NCBI GenBank assembly: GCA_044343935.1
Contig: JBIJDU010000023.1
Coordinates: forward strand, 1-21,020
Direction: 5' to 3'
Length of the DNA stretch: 21,020 nucleotides
DNA from: AcAMD-5 sp044343935
GTDB lineage: Bacteria > Actinomycetota > Actinomycetes > S36-B12 > UBA5976
Part shown: positions 1 to 6,071 of the stretch, piece by piece
How the letters are laid out: every line of letters begins with the position of its first letter
Numbering within the stretch: position 1 is the first letter of the stretch
Program-made: the position numbers and the translations under genes
The notes under the pieces: generated by a model
The model's input: the letters and a program-made list of their open reading frames with translations, nothing else
What the model was told of the DNA's origin: nothing
Databases searched by the model: none

Positions 1-787
1 GCGCAGCGCTTGGCTCACTTTCCGGATCCAAACCAGTAACGGCAATTTGTCCTAATTGGTAAGCATCACCGAGATAACCAAATGCTTCATGGCTTACTAC
101 CAAGGTATTGCTGCGACACTGGGCCAAGCTTGATTGGTATTGCAAATCAAGTTCAATTAATGCTGCCTCGAGGTCAACATAGTTTGCGACAGCTGTTTGC
201 GCACATTGGGCACTTAAATCTGATACTTGATCGCGAATTGCCGCTGCTGCGAGCACCATTCGATTTGGGTCTAACCAGAAATGTGGATCAAGAACATCGT
301 CAGATTCTTTAGTTTCACTATTTTCGGTATGACCCTGCTCTGATTCGTGAGCATGATCTGATTCAGAAGAATGATCGTGAGCATGATCTGATTCAGAAGA
401 ATGATCGTGAGCATGATCTGATTCAGACGCATGATCGTGATCATGGTCATGTCCAAAAATTGGATTAATGATCGTCATTAGGTCCAGAACTGGCGCAGCA
501 GTAGTAGCTACCGCGTCATCGAATGCTGCCTGAAATCCTGTTGCAGTGATAACCAGATCAGCATCTATCACCGATGCCGTTTGACTTGGCGTGAGTTCTA
601 AGTCGTGCACGTCGCCGCCTACCGGCGTTAGATCATTAACCGTGGCACATCCTGAAGTTAGTTCTGAGCTAAGCCAAGCAATTGGGAATGCACCAGTAGT
701 TATGGTTGGTAGGTCAGCATTGCTGGAGTCAGTGGGTGAGGAGCATGCGCCGAGCAGGAGCAGCGACACAAGTAATAATTTCTTCAT
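1..787 (-). CDS. znuA: Zinc ABC transporter substrate-binding lipoprotein (ZnuA-like), C-terminus outside window
   Basis: This extracellular lipoprotein probably captures Zn(II) for an ABC importer whose other genes would lie off the left edge. Reading leftward from the ATG at 787, the protein starts MKKLLLVSLLLLGAC, a lipoprotein signal with a lipobox and lipidated Cys15. Metal ligands typical of the cluster A-I binding proteins are visible: His61 in VHDLELTPS, His169 in DPHFWLDP and His233 in VVSHEAFGYL. Between ligands one and two lies a loop (about residues 112-150) of His-Asp, His-Ala and Ser-Glu-Ser repeats, typical of zinc rather than manganese binders. About 262 codons are present; full members are near 300-350, so the last acidic ligand is missing only because of the window edge. 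It lies 41 bases downstream of lexA on the same strand but has its own Zur-type promoter. An in-frame ATG at 796 is possible; I prefer 787 because a predicted transcript would start there. Confidence 0.9.
   Translation of the reverse strand, partial: MKKLLLVSLLLLGACSSPTDSSNADLPTITTGAFPIAWLSSELTSGCATVNDLTPVGGDVHDLELTPSQTASVIDADLVITATGFQAAFDDAVATTAAPVLDLMTIINPIFGHDHDHDHASESDHAHDHSSESDHAHDHSSESDHAHESEQGHTENSETKESDDVLDPHFWLDPNRMVLAAAAIRDQVSDLSAQCAQTAVANYVDLEAALIELDLQYQSSLAQCRSNTLVVSHEAFGYLGDAYQLGQIAVTGLDPESEPSAA
343..450 (-). repeat. 30-bp in-frame tandem repeats coding the His-rich metal loop
   Basis: Three 30-base units start at 343, 373 and 403, followed by an 18-base partial unit at 433. Units one and two differ only near their left end, and unit three differs near its right end. 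Thirty is a multiple of three, so copy changes keep the frame. Each unit encodes ten residues of the type SSESDHAHDH. The block with its flanks adds about a dozen histidines to the binding protein. The near-identity suggests recent expansion by slippage or unequal exchange. Confidence 0.9.
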
Positions 788-801
788 GAGAATCATTCTC
801 A
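787..801. promoter_or_regulatory. Zur-type operator 1, over the -10 region and start codon of znuA
   Basis: TGAGAATCATTCTCA is a perfect 7-1-7 inverted repeat. It resembles the TGAAAATNATTTTCA pattern I recall for actinobacterial Zur boxes. It covers the proposed -10 hexamer (795-800) and touches the first base of the znuA start codon. A repressor here would block both promoter opening and the start site. Zur is inferred from the motif and the target gene; no regulator gene is in the window. Confidence 0.75.
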
Positions 802-823
802 CCTAAATGAGAATGATTGTCAA
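795..823 (-). promoter_or_regulatory. znuA promoter, probably giving a leaderless mRNA
   Basis: Read on the minus strand, a perfect TTGACA (823-818) is followed after 17 bases by GAGAAT (800-795, four of six matches to TATAAT). Seven bases later comes the ATG at 787, where transcription would be expected to start. The only Shine-Dalgarno-like stretch, AGGTGA (804-799), is 11 bases from this ATG and would not be in such a transcript. Confidence 0.6.
808..822. promoter_or_regulatory. Zur-type operator 2, over the -35 region of znuA
   Basis: TGAGAATGATTGTCA has one mismatch to the perfect inverted repeat of operator 1. Its centre (815) is 21 bases from that of operator 1 (794), two helical turns, so two dimers would sit on the same DNA face. 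It overlaps the -35 element at 818-823. It ends six bases before the lexA stop codon (829-831). Confidence 0.7.
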
Positions 824-828
824 TTTGA

Positions 829-1485
829 TTAGAGTTTGCGTATCACCGCAACGACGATGCCCATAATGCGGGCGAAGTTACCGTTTATTGGGGAATAAGC
901 CGGATTTTGAGGCAACAGCCAGACCCCTTCGCTATCGCGCTTAAAGGTTTTAACGGTTGCTTCATCGTCCAACAAGGCCGCCACAATGTCGCCATTATTG
1001 GCGGTGTTCTGGCTTCGAATCACAACCCAGTCACCATCGCAGATAGCAGCATCAATCATGGAATCACCTTTAACCCGAAGCATGAAGTTCTCACCAGAAC
1101 CAACTAATTCAGCTGGCAGTGGTAGCACCATTTCAACAGATTCTTCAGCCAGGATGGGCCCACCAGCAGCGATCTGGCCCAGCATCGGAACGTAAACTGG
1201 TTTCGCGCTCTCAGCTGGTTCGACACCGGTGTGCAATATCTCCATTGCCCGCGGGCTATTTGGATCACGGCGGATGTAACCCTTGCGTTCCAGCACCTGA
1301 AGTTGATGGGTAACTGAGGCAGGAGACCGCAACCCAACTGCCTCTGCGATTTCGCGCACTGTAGGTGGGAAACCACGTTCTGCGGTGGTTTCGGCAATCA
1401 TCTGCAAAATCAACTGCTGCCGATTGGTTAGGTCACCTGACCCCTGGTCTGGAAACTCCAAGAGTTCGGCATCGTGCTCGGTCAT
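829..1485 (-). CDS. lexA: LexA, SOS-response repressor and self-cleaving peptidase
   Basis: LexA represses DNA-damage genes until RecA filaments stimulate its self-cleavage. The N-terminal winged-helix domain (about residues 18-80) includes RGFPPTVREIAEAVGLRSP, the typical recognition-helix region. The cleavage site is Ala107-Gly108 within GQIAAGGPI. The catalytic dyad is Ser142 in VKGDSMID and Lys179 in DEATVKTF. At 218 residues it has normal length. I chose the ATG at 1485 (MTEHDAELLEF), preceded by GGAGAAAGGG; the frame opens 21 codons earlier at 1548, but that upstream part holds the promoter. Three LexA-type boxes lie between lexA and the divergent LysM gene, indicating autoregulation. 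Confidence 0.97.
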   Translation of the reverse strand: MTEHDAELLEFPDQGSGDLTNRQQLILQMIAETTAERGFPPTVREIAEAVGLRSPASVTHQLQVLERKGYIRRDPNSPRAMEILHTGVEPAESAKPVYVPMLGQIAAGGPILAEESVEMVLPLPAELVGSGENFMLRVKGDSMIDAAICDGDWVVIRSQNTANNGDIVAALLDDEATVKTFKRDSEGVWLLPQNPAYSPINGNFARIMGIVVAVIRKL

Positions 1486-1513
1486 AGTGGCCCTTTCTCC
1501 GACAACTGGGCTA

Positions 1514-1554
1514 ACCATACCCAATCCGAACAAATGTTTCAAACACATGTTCGG
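1514..1554 (-). promoter_or_regulatory. lexA promoter with two overlapping SOS boxes
   Basis: On the minus strand, TTGAAA (1542-1537) and TATGGT (1519-1514) are 17 bases apart, placing the transcript start near 1507, about 22 bases before the lexA ATG. Two matches to the actinobacterial/Gram-positive LexA pattern CGAAC-N4-GTTCG overlap the -35 element: CCGAACAAATGTTTCA (1526-1541) and TCAAACACATGTTCGG (1539-1554). Each is imperfect in one half. Their placement fits negative autoregulation. Confidence 0.7.
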
Positions 1555-1560
1555 ATTTTC

Positions 1561-1605
1561 TTGATTTTGTCAGACCCCTATGCAATACTTCGTACAGATG
1601 TTCGA
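1561..1605 (+). promoter_or_regulatory. Promoter of the LysM gene with an SOS box at the transcription start
   Basis: TTGATT (1561-1566) and AATACT (1584-1589) are 17 bases apart and point toward the LysM gene. Immediately after the -10 lies TCGTACAGATGTTCGA (1590-1605), which fits the LexA pattern CGAAC-N4-GTTCG with one mismatch in the left half. The box would cover the transcription start. This suggests the LysM gene is repressed by LexA and induced by DNA damage. Confidence 0.65.
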
Positions 1606-1625
1606 ATTCTTCCCTGGAGGCTGTA

Positions 1626-1943
1626 ATGACTACCTATTCGAATCCCGCACCACTGCAGTTGACACTGCGTGGTCGTCGACTATTGATTAGTTTGGCCTTG
1701 GGCCTAATCCTGGCGGTGGCGATGCCAGCACTTACTGACCTGGCTGGTGCCAACAATCAAGCGGGCACCAAGGAACAGATCGCAACTTGGGTCACCATCA
1801 AGCCAGGCGACACGCTTTGGGCAATTGCTGGCGAAATCTCGCCGGAGCGAGATCCGCGAGAAGTGGTCTGGGAGATCAAGCAGTTAAATGATCTAAGTGC
1901 AGGCTTAATCGCTGGACAGCAGATCCGAATCCCGATTTACTAA
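1626..1943 (+). CDS. Small membrane-anchored LysM protein, probable SOS-induced division/cell-wall factor (ChiZ/YneA-like)
   Basis: The 105-residue product has a short basic N-terminus, one membrane-spanning segment (about residues 19-37, RLLISLALGLILAVAMPAL) and a C-terminal LysM domain (about 55-103, from VTIKPGDTLWAIAGEI to IAGQQIRIPIY) that would bind peptidoglycan outside the membrane. GGAGG at 1616-1620 lies five bases before the ATG. It is divergent from lexA behind a LexA-type box and upstream of nrdR. From memory this matches Mycobacterium tuberculosis chiZ (Rv2719c), between lexA and nrdR, and is similar in design to Bacillus YneA, which delays division during SOS. The protein is shorter than ChiZ and I see no hydrolase domain, so I infer a division-delay role, not an enzyme. 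Its last 39 bases overlap the ASCH gene on the other strand. Confidence 0.85.
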   Translation: MTTYSNPAPLQLTLRGRRLLISLALGLILAVAMPALTDLAGANNQAGTKEQIATWVTIKPGDTLWAIAGEISPERDPREVVWEIKQLNDLSAGLIAGQQIRIPIY

Positions 1944-2360
1944 TTTAAACCAGAGGCAAACCACCAGAGTTTCATTGGTTACCCGCCACCCCTCGTAGCC
2001 GGCAGCTTGCATCTCTGGTTCAGCGGTAGCTGACCAATATGCGCGCTGCTGTTGCTGCCAAGCAACTAAGTTCGAGTGACCTTCGCCCTCTGCCAAGACA
2101 AAATCAAGATCGACTTGGCTGAATTTTCGGATGTCGCTGCGAGTGATCTCAATTTGGCCAATTGGGGTTAGCTTGCTGTCCACCAACCAGAGGCGCTCAC
2201 CCTCAGCCTCAATGGGTTCACCTTCTTCTAGGTAAACCTCCCACAGTCCCGCGGTTGCTCGCTTGGCACCAGTTAGCACCAATTGATTGAGAGTGTTGCG
2301 CATAGCACCGGGGTTGCCCAACTCCATGGTTCGCTCACCGTTAATCGTGGGAAATGGCAT
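1905..2360 (-). CDS. ASCH-domain protein
   Basis: The 151-residue product has features of the ASCH fold, a PUA-like beta-barrel thought to bind RNA or nucleic acid: an ELGNPGAMRNTLNQLVLTG opening, GAKRATAGLWEVY, the LWLVDSKLTPIGQIEIT strands, and DLDFVLAEGEG before a tryptophan-rich end. Cellular function is unknown. The ATG at 2360 (MPFPTINGERTMELG) suits the family's usual N-terminus as I remember it. It lacks a Shine-Dalgarno site, but CACAAT (2372-2367) lies six bases before it, so the mRNA may be leaderless. The stop (1905-1907) lies inside the LysM coding region, a 39-base tail-to-tail overlap. It faces away from nrdR. Confidence 0.8.
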   Translation of the reverse strand: MPFPTINGERTMELGNPGAMRNTLNQLVLTGAKRATAGLWEVYLEEGEPIEAEGERLWLVDSKLTPIGQIEITRSDIRKFSQVDLDFVLAEGEGHSNLVAWQQQQRAYWSATAEPEMQAAGYEGWRVTNETLVVCLWFKLVNRDSDLLSSD

Positions 2361-2406
2361 GGGTGCATTGTGCCGAAAATGTCATCAACACGCCGACTGG
2401 CAACGG

Positions 2407-2435
2407 TTGCATTCTCGGGTTAAGAGTTCTATGTT
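2407..2435 (+). promoter_or_regulatory. nrdR-nrdJ promoter
   Basis: TTGCAT (2407-2412) and TATGTT (2430-2435) are 17 bases apart. The predicted start is near 2442, at the first base of the NrdR-box core. This gives an unusually long leader of about 119 bases before nrdR. Confidence 0.5.
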
Positions 2436-2438
2436 TCA

Positions 2439-2486
2439 CCCCTACATCTAGTAGGTACTAGATGAATTTGTTCCACAAATTGGGGT
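2439..2486. promoter_or_regulatory. NrdR box, possible weak partner box, and an overlapping 20-bp palindrome
   Basis: CTACATCTAG (2442-2451) matches the core of the NrdR consensus, in which a conserved C-W-A half is mirrored by T-W-G. A second, weaker inverted repeat, CCACAAATTGGGG (2473-2485), is centred about 32 bases downstream, close to the roughly 31-base spacing usual for paired NrdR boxes. Overlapping the first box is CATCTAGTAGGTACTAGATG (2445-2464), with nine-base arms that match perfectly around a GG. Feedback control by NrdR is the natural reading; the longer palindrome may serve NrdR or another protein. Confidence 0.6.
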
Positions 2487-2489
2487 TAG

Positions 2490-2498
2490 TTATCCACA
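2490..2498 (+). promoter_or_regulatory. Consensus DnaA box in the nrdR leader
   Basis: TTATCCACA is an exact match to the classical high-affinity DnaA box, 62 bases before the nrdR start. DnaA is known to regulate the nrdAB promoter of Escherichia coli, so a role linking dNTP supply to replication is plausible. It is a single nine-base match and could be chance. Confidence 0.45.
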
Positions 2499-2560
2499 GG
2501 TGTGGGTGAATCCCTCATGGCGATGGGGCAAATTGGGTCAGTTTTTAAAGGAGCGGGAAG

Positions 2561-3079
2561 ATGCATTGTCCATTTTGCCGTTCCGAAGACACCAAGGTAA
2601 TTGATAGTCGGACCAATGACGACGGTACTCAAGTTAGACGCCGTCGGCAGTGTGTCGATTGCTCGCGTCGTTTCACCACAACCGAGAACGCAATGCTGTT
2701 AGTTATTAAACGCAATGGAGTGGTGGAGAGTTTTGATCGCAGCAAAATTATTAATGGGGTCCGAAAAGCTTGCCAAGGTAGACCGGTGACTGAAGCTGAT
2801 CTTGCAGTGCTAGCACAGCGAGTAGAAGAAACACTTCGGTTGGAAGGTTTAGCTGAAATAGATGCGCACGATGTCGGGCTGGCAGTGTTAACTCCGCTGC
2901 GAGAGTTGGATGAAGTGGCGTATTTGCGTTACGCAAGCGTGTATCGATCGTTTGATTCGCTCGAAGATTTCGAAGCGGAGATTTCATTGTTACGCGCCGG
3001 CTTAGTCGGAGACAGCGCTGCCGCTTACGCAGCTGAGGATTTCATCAGCGTGGGCGACAGGGATGGCTCCGCGTCTTAA
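2561..3079 (+). CDS. nrdR: NrdR, transcriptional repressor of ribonucleotide reductase genes
   Basis: NrdR senses ATP/dATP and represses ribonucleotide reductase genes when dNTP pools are high. The N-terminal zinc ribbon uses Cys3, Cys6, Cys31 and Cys34 (MHCPFC and CVDCSRRFTT). An ATP-cone follows (about residues 46-136), beginning VIKRNGVVESFDRSKIINGVRKAC. The 172-residue length is slightly above the usual 150-160, from a C-terminal tail rich in Ala, Asp and Ser. AAAGGAG (2547-2553) lies seven bases before the ATG. nrdJ follows after 60 bases on the same strand with no terminator between, so the two form an operon. The NrdR box in its own promoter indicates autoregulation. Confidence 0.97.
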   Translation: MHCPFCRSEDTKVIDSRTNDDGTQVRRRRQCVDCSRRFTTTENAMLLVIKRNGVVESFDRSKIINGVRKACQGRPVTEADLAVLAQRVEETLRLEGLAEIDAHDVGLAVLTPLRELDEVAYLRYASVYRSFDSLEDFEAEISLLRAGLVGDSAAAYAAEDFISVGDRDGSAS

Positions 3080-3139
3080 TAAAACGAACACCAACGACGC
3101 GAACCAAAAGTGGATCGCCCCACGAAGAAAGAGAATCTC

Positions 3140-5938
3140 ATGACCGAAACAGCAAAAGATAAGAAAACCGCTGGCAAAAATGCACTTAAGTTGCAGCGGG
3201 TATACAGCAAGCCAGGAGTTCATCCATATGATGAAGTTAACTGGGAGCGTCGCGACGTAGTGCAGACTAACTGGAAGACCGGTGATGTTGTATTTGAACA
3301 ACACGGAGTGGAATTCCCTGACTTCTGGTCAGTAAATGCATCAACTATTGTTACCACTAAATATTTCCGTGGTGCTGTCGGGCATGACAATCGCGAGTGG
3401 AGCTTAAAGCAGATTATCGATCGAGTAGTTCTTACCTACACAGCAGCTGGTAGGGCTAATGGATATTTCTCAACTGAAGAAGACGCTAAGATCTTTGAAG
3501 AAGAACTGACCTACATGTTGCTGCATCAAGTTTTCTCCTTTAATTCACCAGTTTGGTTCAATGTTGGTACAACCGCGCCACAACAGGTAAGCGCATGCTT
3601 CATCTTGTCAGTTGACGATTCAATGGATTCAATTTTGAATTGGTACAAAGAAGAAGGTGTAATCTTCAAAGGCGGCTCGGGCGCAGGTGTGAACTTGTCT
3701 CGAATCCGCGGTGCAAATGAATTGCTCTCCAGCGGCGGATCCGCATCTGGTCCAGTTTCATTCATGCGTGGTGCTGACGCCTCAGCTGGCACTATCAAGT
3801 CAGGTGGCGCAACTCGTCGAGCAGCAAAGATGGTTGTGCTTGATGTTAACCACCCTGACATTGAAGAGTTTATTGAAACTAAGGCTCGCGAAGAAGACAA
3901 AATTAGAGCCCTTCGTGATGCTGGCTTCGATATGGACCTTGGCGGTAAAGACATCATCTCGGTTCAGTATCAGAATGCAAACAACTCAGTTCGAGTTTCA
4001 GATGAGTTCATGCAAGCAGTTGAGAATGGCACTGAGTTTGCACTTCGTGCTCGTAAAGATGGTCGAGTAATCAAGACTCTAGATGCTCGAGAACTGTTCC
4101 GTTCGATGGCACAAGCTGCTTGGGCTTGCGCTGATCCTGGCATTCAGTATGACGACACAATTAATGATTGGCATACCTCACCAGAATCAGGTCGAATCAA
4201 TGCATCTAATCCATGCAGTGAATACATGCACCTAGATAACTCATCTTGTAACTTGGCGAGCTTGAACTTGATGAAGTTCCTAAAAGATGACAACACCTTT
4301 GATGCGGTTACTTTCAAGAAGGCAGTTGAGTTCATCATTACCGCAATGGAGATCTCAATTTCATTTGCAGACTTCCCAACAGAGGCAATTGGCGATACCA
4401 CTCGAAAGTTCCGTCAACTAGGTATTGGTTATGCCAACCTAGGTGCGTTACTAATGGCGCTGGGCTTGCCTTATGACTCTGATCAAGGCCGTGCCTTAGC
4501 TGCCAGCATTACCTCATTGATGACTGGAACTTCTTACAAGCGCTCTGCTGAAATCGCTGGCGTGGTTGGCACCTATGAAGGTTATGCACGCAATGCCGAA
4601 GCACACAAGCGAGTAATTCGCAAACACGCTGCTGCTAACGATCAAGTGCGCAATCGCACTGAACTGGATCGCCCAGTTCACCAGTTGGCAACTGAGGTGT
4701 GGAGTGAGTGCATCGAGTTGGGTGAAAAGTTCGGTTACCGCAATGCTCAAGCTTCAGTGCTTGCCCCAACTGGCACAATCGGTTTGATGATGGATTGCGA
4801 CACCACTGGCATTGAGCCTGACTTCTCATTAGTTAAGTTCAAGAAACTTGTAGGTGGCGGGTCGATGCAGATTGTTAACTTAACTGTGCCACGCGCGCTA
4901 GAGCGACTTGGCTACACGGATGAAACCGTTGAAGCAATTGTGGAATACATTGCTGAAAATGGTCACGTAATTGATGCGCCAGGTCTAAAGCCAGAACACT
5001 ACGCGGTGTTTGACTGCGCGATGGGTGCTCGCTCGATTGACCCAATGGGTCACGTTCGAATGATGGCAGCTGCCCAACCATTCCTATCAGGTGCGATCTC
5101 AAAGACAGTTAACATGCCAGAGAATGCCACCGTCGAAGAAGTTGAAGAGGTTTACTTTGAAGGCTGGAAGATGGGACTAAAGGCACTTGCCATCTATCGT
5201 GACAACTGCAAAGTTGGTCAGCCATTAAACAATGCCAAGAGTGACAAGACTGAAGAGAGCGCACCTGCAGCAGTTGCAGTTGGTCAGCCAACTCGTCGTC
5301 GATTAAGCAAGTCACGCTCTGGTAAGACCATTTCATTTACAGTTGCTGGCGCCGAAGGATACTTAACAACTGGTGCTTACGACGATGGTGCATTAGGTGA
5401 GATATTCCTAAAGATGAGCAAGCAAGGATCAACTCTTGCTGGCGTGATGGATGCATTCTCAATTGCAATCTCAATTGGCTTGCAGTATGGCGTACCGCTC
5501 GAAACCTTCGTGCAGAAGTTCGTCAATATGCGCTTTGAGCCAACTGGTATGACTGATGACAAAGATATTCGCATGGCGCAGTCCATCACCGACTTTGTCT
5601 TCCGTCGCTTAGCGTTGGACTATCTGCCATATGAAAAGCGCGCTGCGTTGGGCATCTTCACTGCTGATGAACGTGCTGCTGAAGTTGCAAATGGTTATGA
5701 AATTGCACCCGTTGCAGCGAACCCAGTTATTGCCGCAGCGATTGAAGCTGAAGTTACAACTAAACCAGTTGCGGCAGCAGCGTCAACAGTTGAAGCACAT
5801 TCCAGCACTGAGGTGCTTGAAGCATTGCTTGGCACTAAAGCTGATGCGCCGCTATGCATGACCTGCGGTATCAAGATGCGCGCTGCTGGCTCCTGCTACG
5901 TATGTGAAGGCTGCGGCAATACCTCTGGTTGCAGTTAA
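3140..5938 (+). CDS. nrdJ: Adenosylcobalamin-dependent ribonucleoside-diphosphate reductase (class II RNR)
   Basis: The enzyme reduces ribonucleotides to deoxyribonucleotides using adenosylcobalamin to make the thiyl radical, so it needs no oxygen and no NrdB. From the ATG at 3140 it has 932 residues. The radical Cys359 lies in NPCSE with Asn357 and Glu361. The redox pair is Cys153 (VSACFIL) and Cys370 (SSCNLASLNL). KGGSGAGVNLSRIRG and APTGTIGLMMDCDTTGIEPD are typical loops. After an Ala/Val/Glu-rich linker (about residues 855-905) comes a six-cysteine tail (PLCMTCGIKMRAAG, then CYVCEGCGNTSGC) that probably shuttles electrons from thioredoxin. The frame opens at a GTG at 3110, but AAGAAAGAG before the ATG at 3140 supports the shorter form. 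It is the last gene of the nrdRJ operon and is followed by a strong terminator. Confidence 0.97.
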   Translation: MTETAKDKKTAGKNALKLQRVYSKPGVHPYDEVNWERRDVVQTNWKTGDVVFEQHGVEFPDFWSVNASTIVTTKYFRGAVGHDNREWSLKQIIDRVVLTYTAAGRANGYFSTEEDAKIFEEELTYMLLHQVFSFNSPVWFNVGTTAPQQVSACFILSVDDSMDSILNWYKEEGVIFKGGSGAGVNLSRIRGANELLSSGGSASGPVSFMRGADASAGTIKSGGATRRAAKMVVLDVNHPDIEEFIETKAREEDKIRALRDAGFDMDLGGKDIISVQYQNANNSVRVSDEFMQAVENGTEFALRARKDGRVIKTLDARELFRSMAQAAWACADPGIQYDDTINDWHTSPESGRINASNPCSEYMHLDNSSCNLASLNLMKFLKDDNTFDAVTFKKAVEFIITAMEISISFADFPTEAIGDTTRKFRQLGIGYANLGALLMALGLPYDSDQGRALAASITSLMTGTSYKRSAEIAGVVGTYEGYARNAEAHKRVIRKHAAANDQVRNRTELDRPVHQLATEVWSECIELGEKFGYRNAQASVLAPTGTIGLMMDCDTTGIEPDFSLVKFKKLVGGGSMQIVNLTVPRALERLGYTDETVEAIVEYIAENGHVIDAPGLKPEHYAVFDCAMGARSIDPMGHVRMMAAAQPFLSGAISKTVNMPENATVEEVEEVYFEGWKMGLKALAIYRDNCKVGQPLNNAKSDKTEESAPAAVAVGQPTRRRLSKSRSGKTISFTVAGAEGYLTTGAYDDGALGEIFLKMSKQGSTLAGVMDAFSIAISIGLQYGVPLETFVQKFVNMRFEPTGMTDDKDIRMAQSITDFVFRRLALDYLPYEKRAALGIFTADERAAEVANGYEIAPVAANPVIAAAIEAEVTTKPVAAAASTVEAHSSTEVLEALLGTKADAPLCMTCGIKMRAAGSCYVCEGCGNTSGCS

Positions 5939-5948
5939 GCCAATTATT

Positions 5949-5987
5949 AAAACTGCCCCCGGGAATTTCCTCGGGGGCAGTTTTGTT
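5949..5987 (+). terminator. Strong intrinsic terminator after nrdJ
   Basis: AAAACTGCCCCCG (5949-5961) pairs perfectly with CGGGGGCAGTTTT (5972-5984), a 13-bp stem with a 10-base loop, running into TTTTGTTT. The A and T flanks make it possibly bidirectional. It begins ten bases after the nrdJ stop codon and separates nrdRJ from the ABC transporter genes. It is the only strong intrinsic terminator I see in the window. Confidence 0.95.
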
Positions 5988-6071
5988 TGCTGAGAACTAA
6001 CCAAGACCTGATCGTAAATAACTGAGCAAAGAGAGCATGCCAGCCAATTCACCCACTAGCGTTGCGTTCTT

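Noticed and set aside
271..456. Minus-strand open frame with MLTIILLNQI-type repeats
   Set aside because: It is another frame of the 30-bp repeats in znuA; the znuA frame carries the recognisable protein.
2490..2498. Replication origin suggested by the DnaA box
   Set aside because: There is one box only, no cluster, no AT-rich unwinding region and no dnaA or dnaN nearby.
3526..3957. 143-codon minus-strand open frame inside nrdJ
   Set aside because: It lies fully antisense to conserved NrdJ coding sequence and has no family features.
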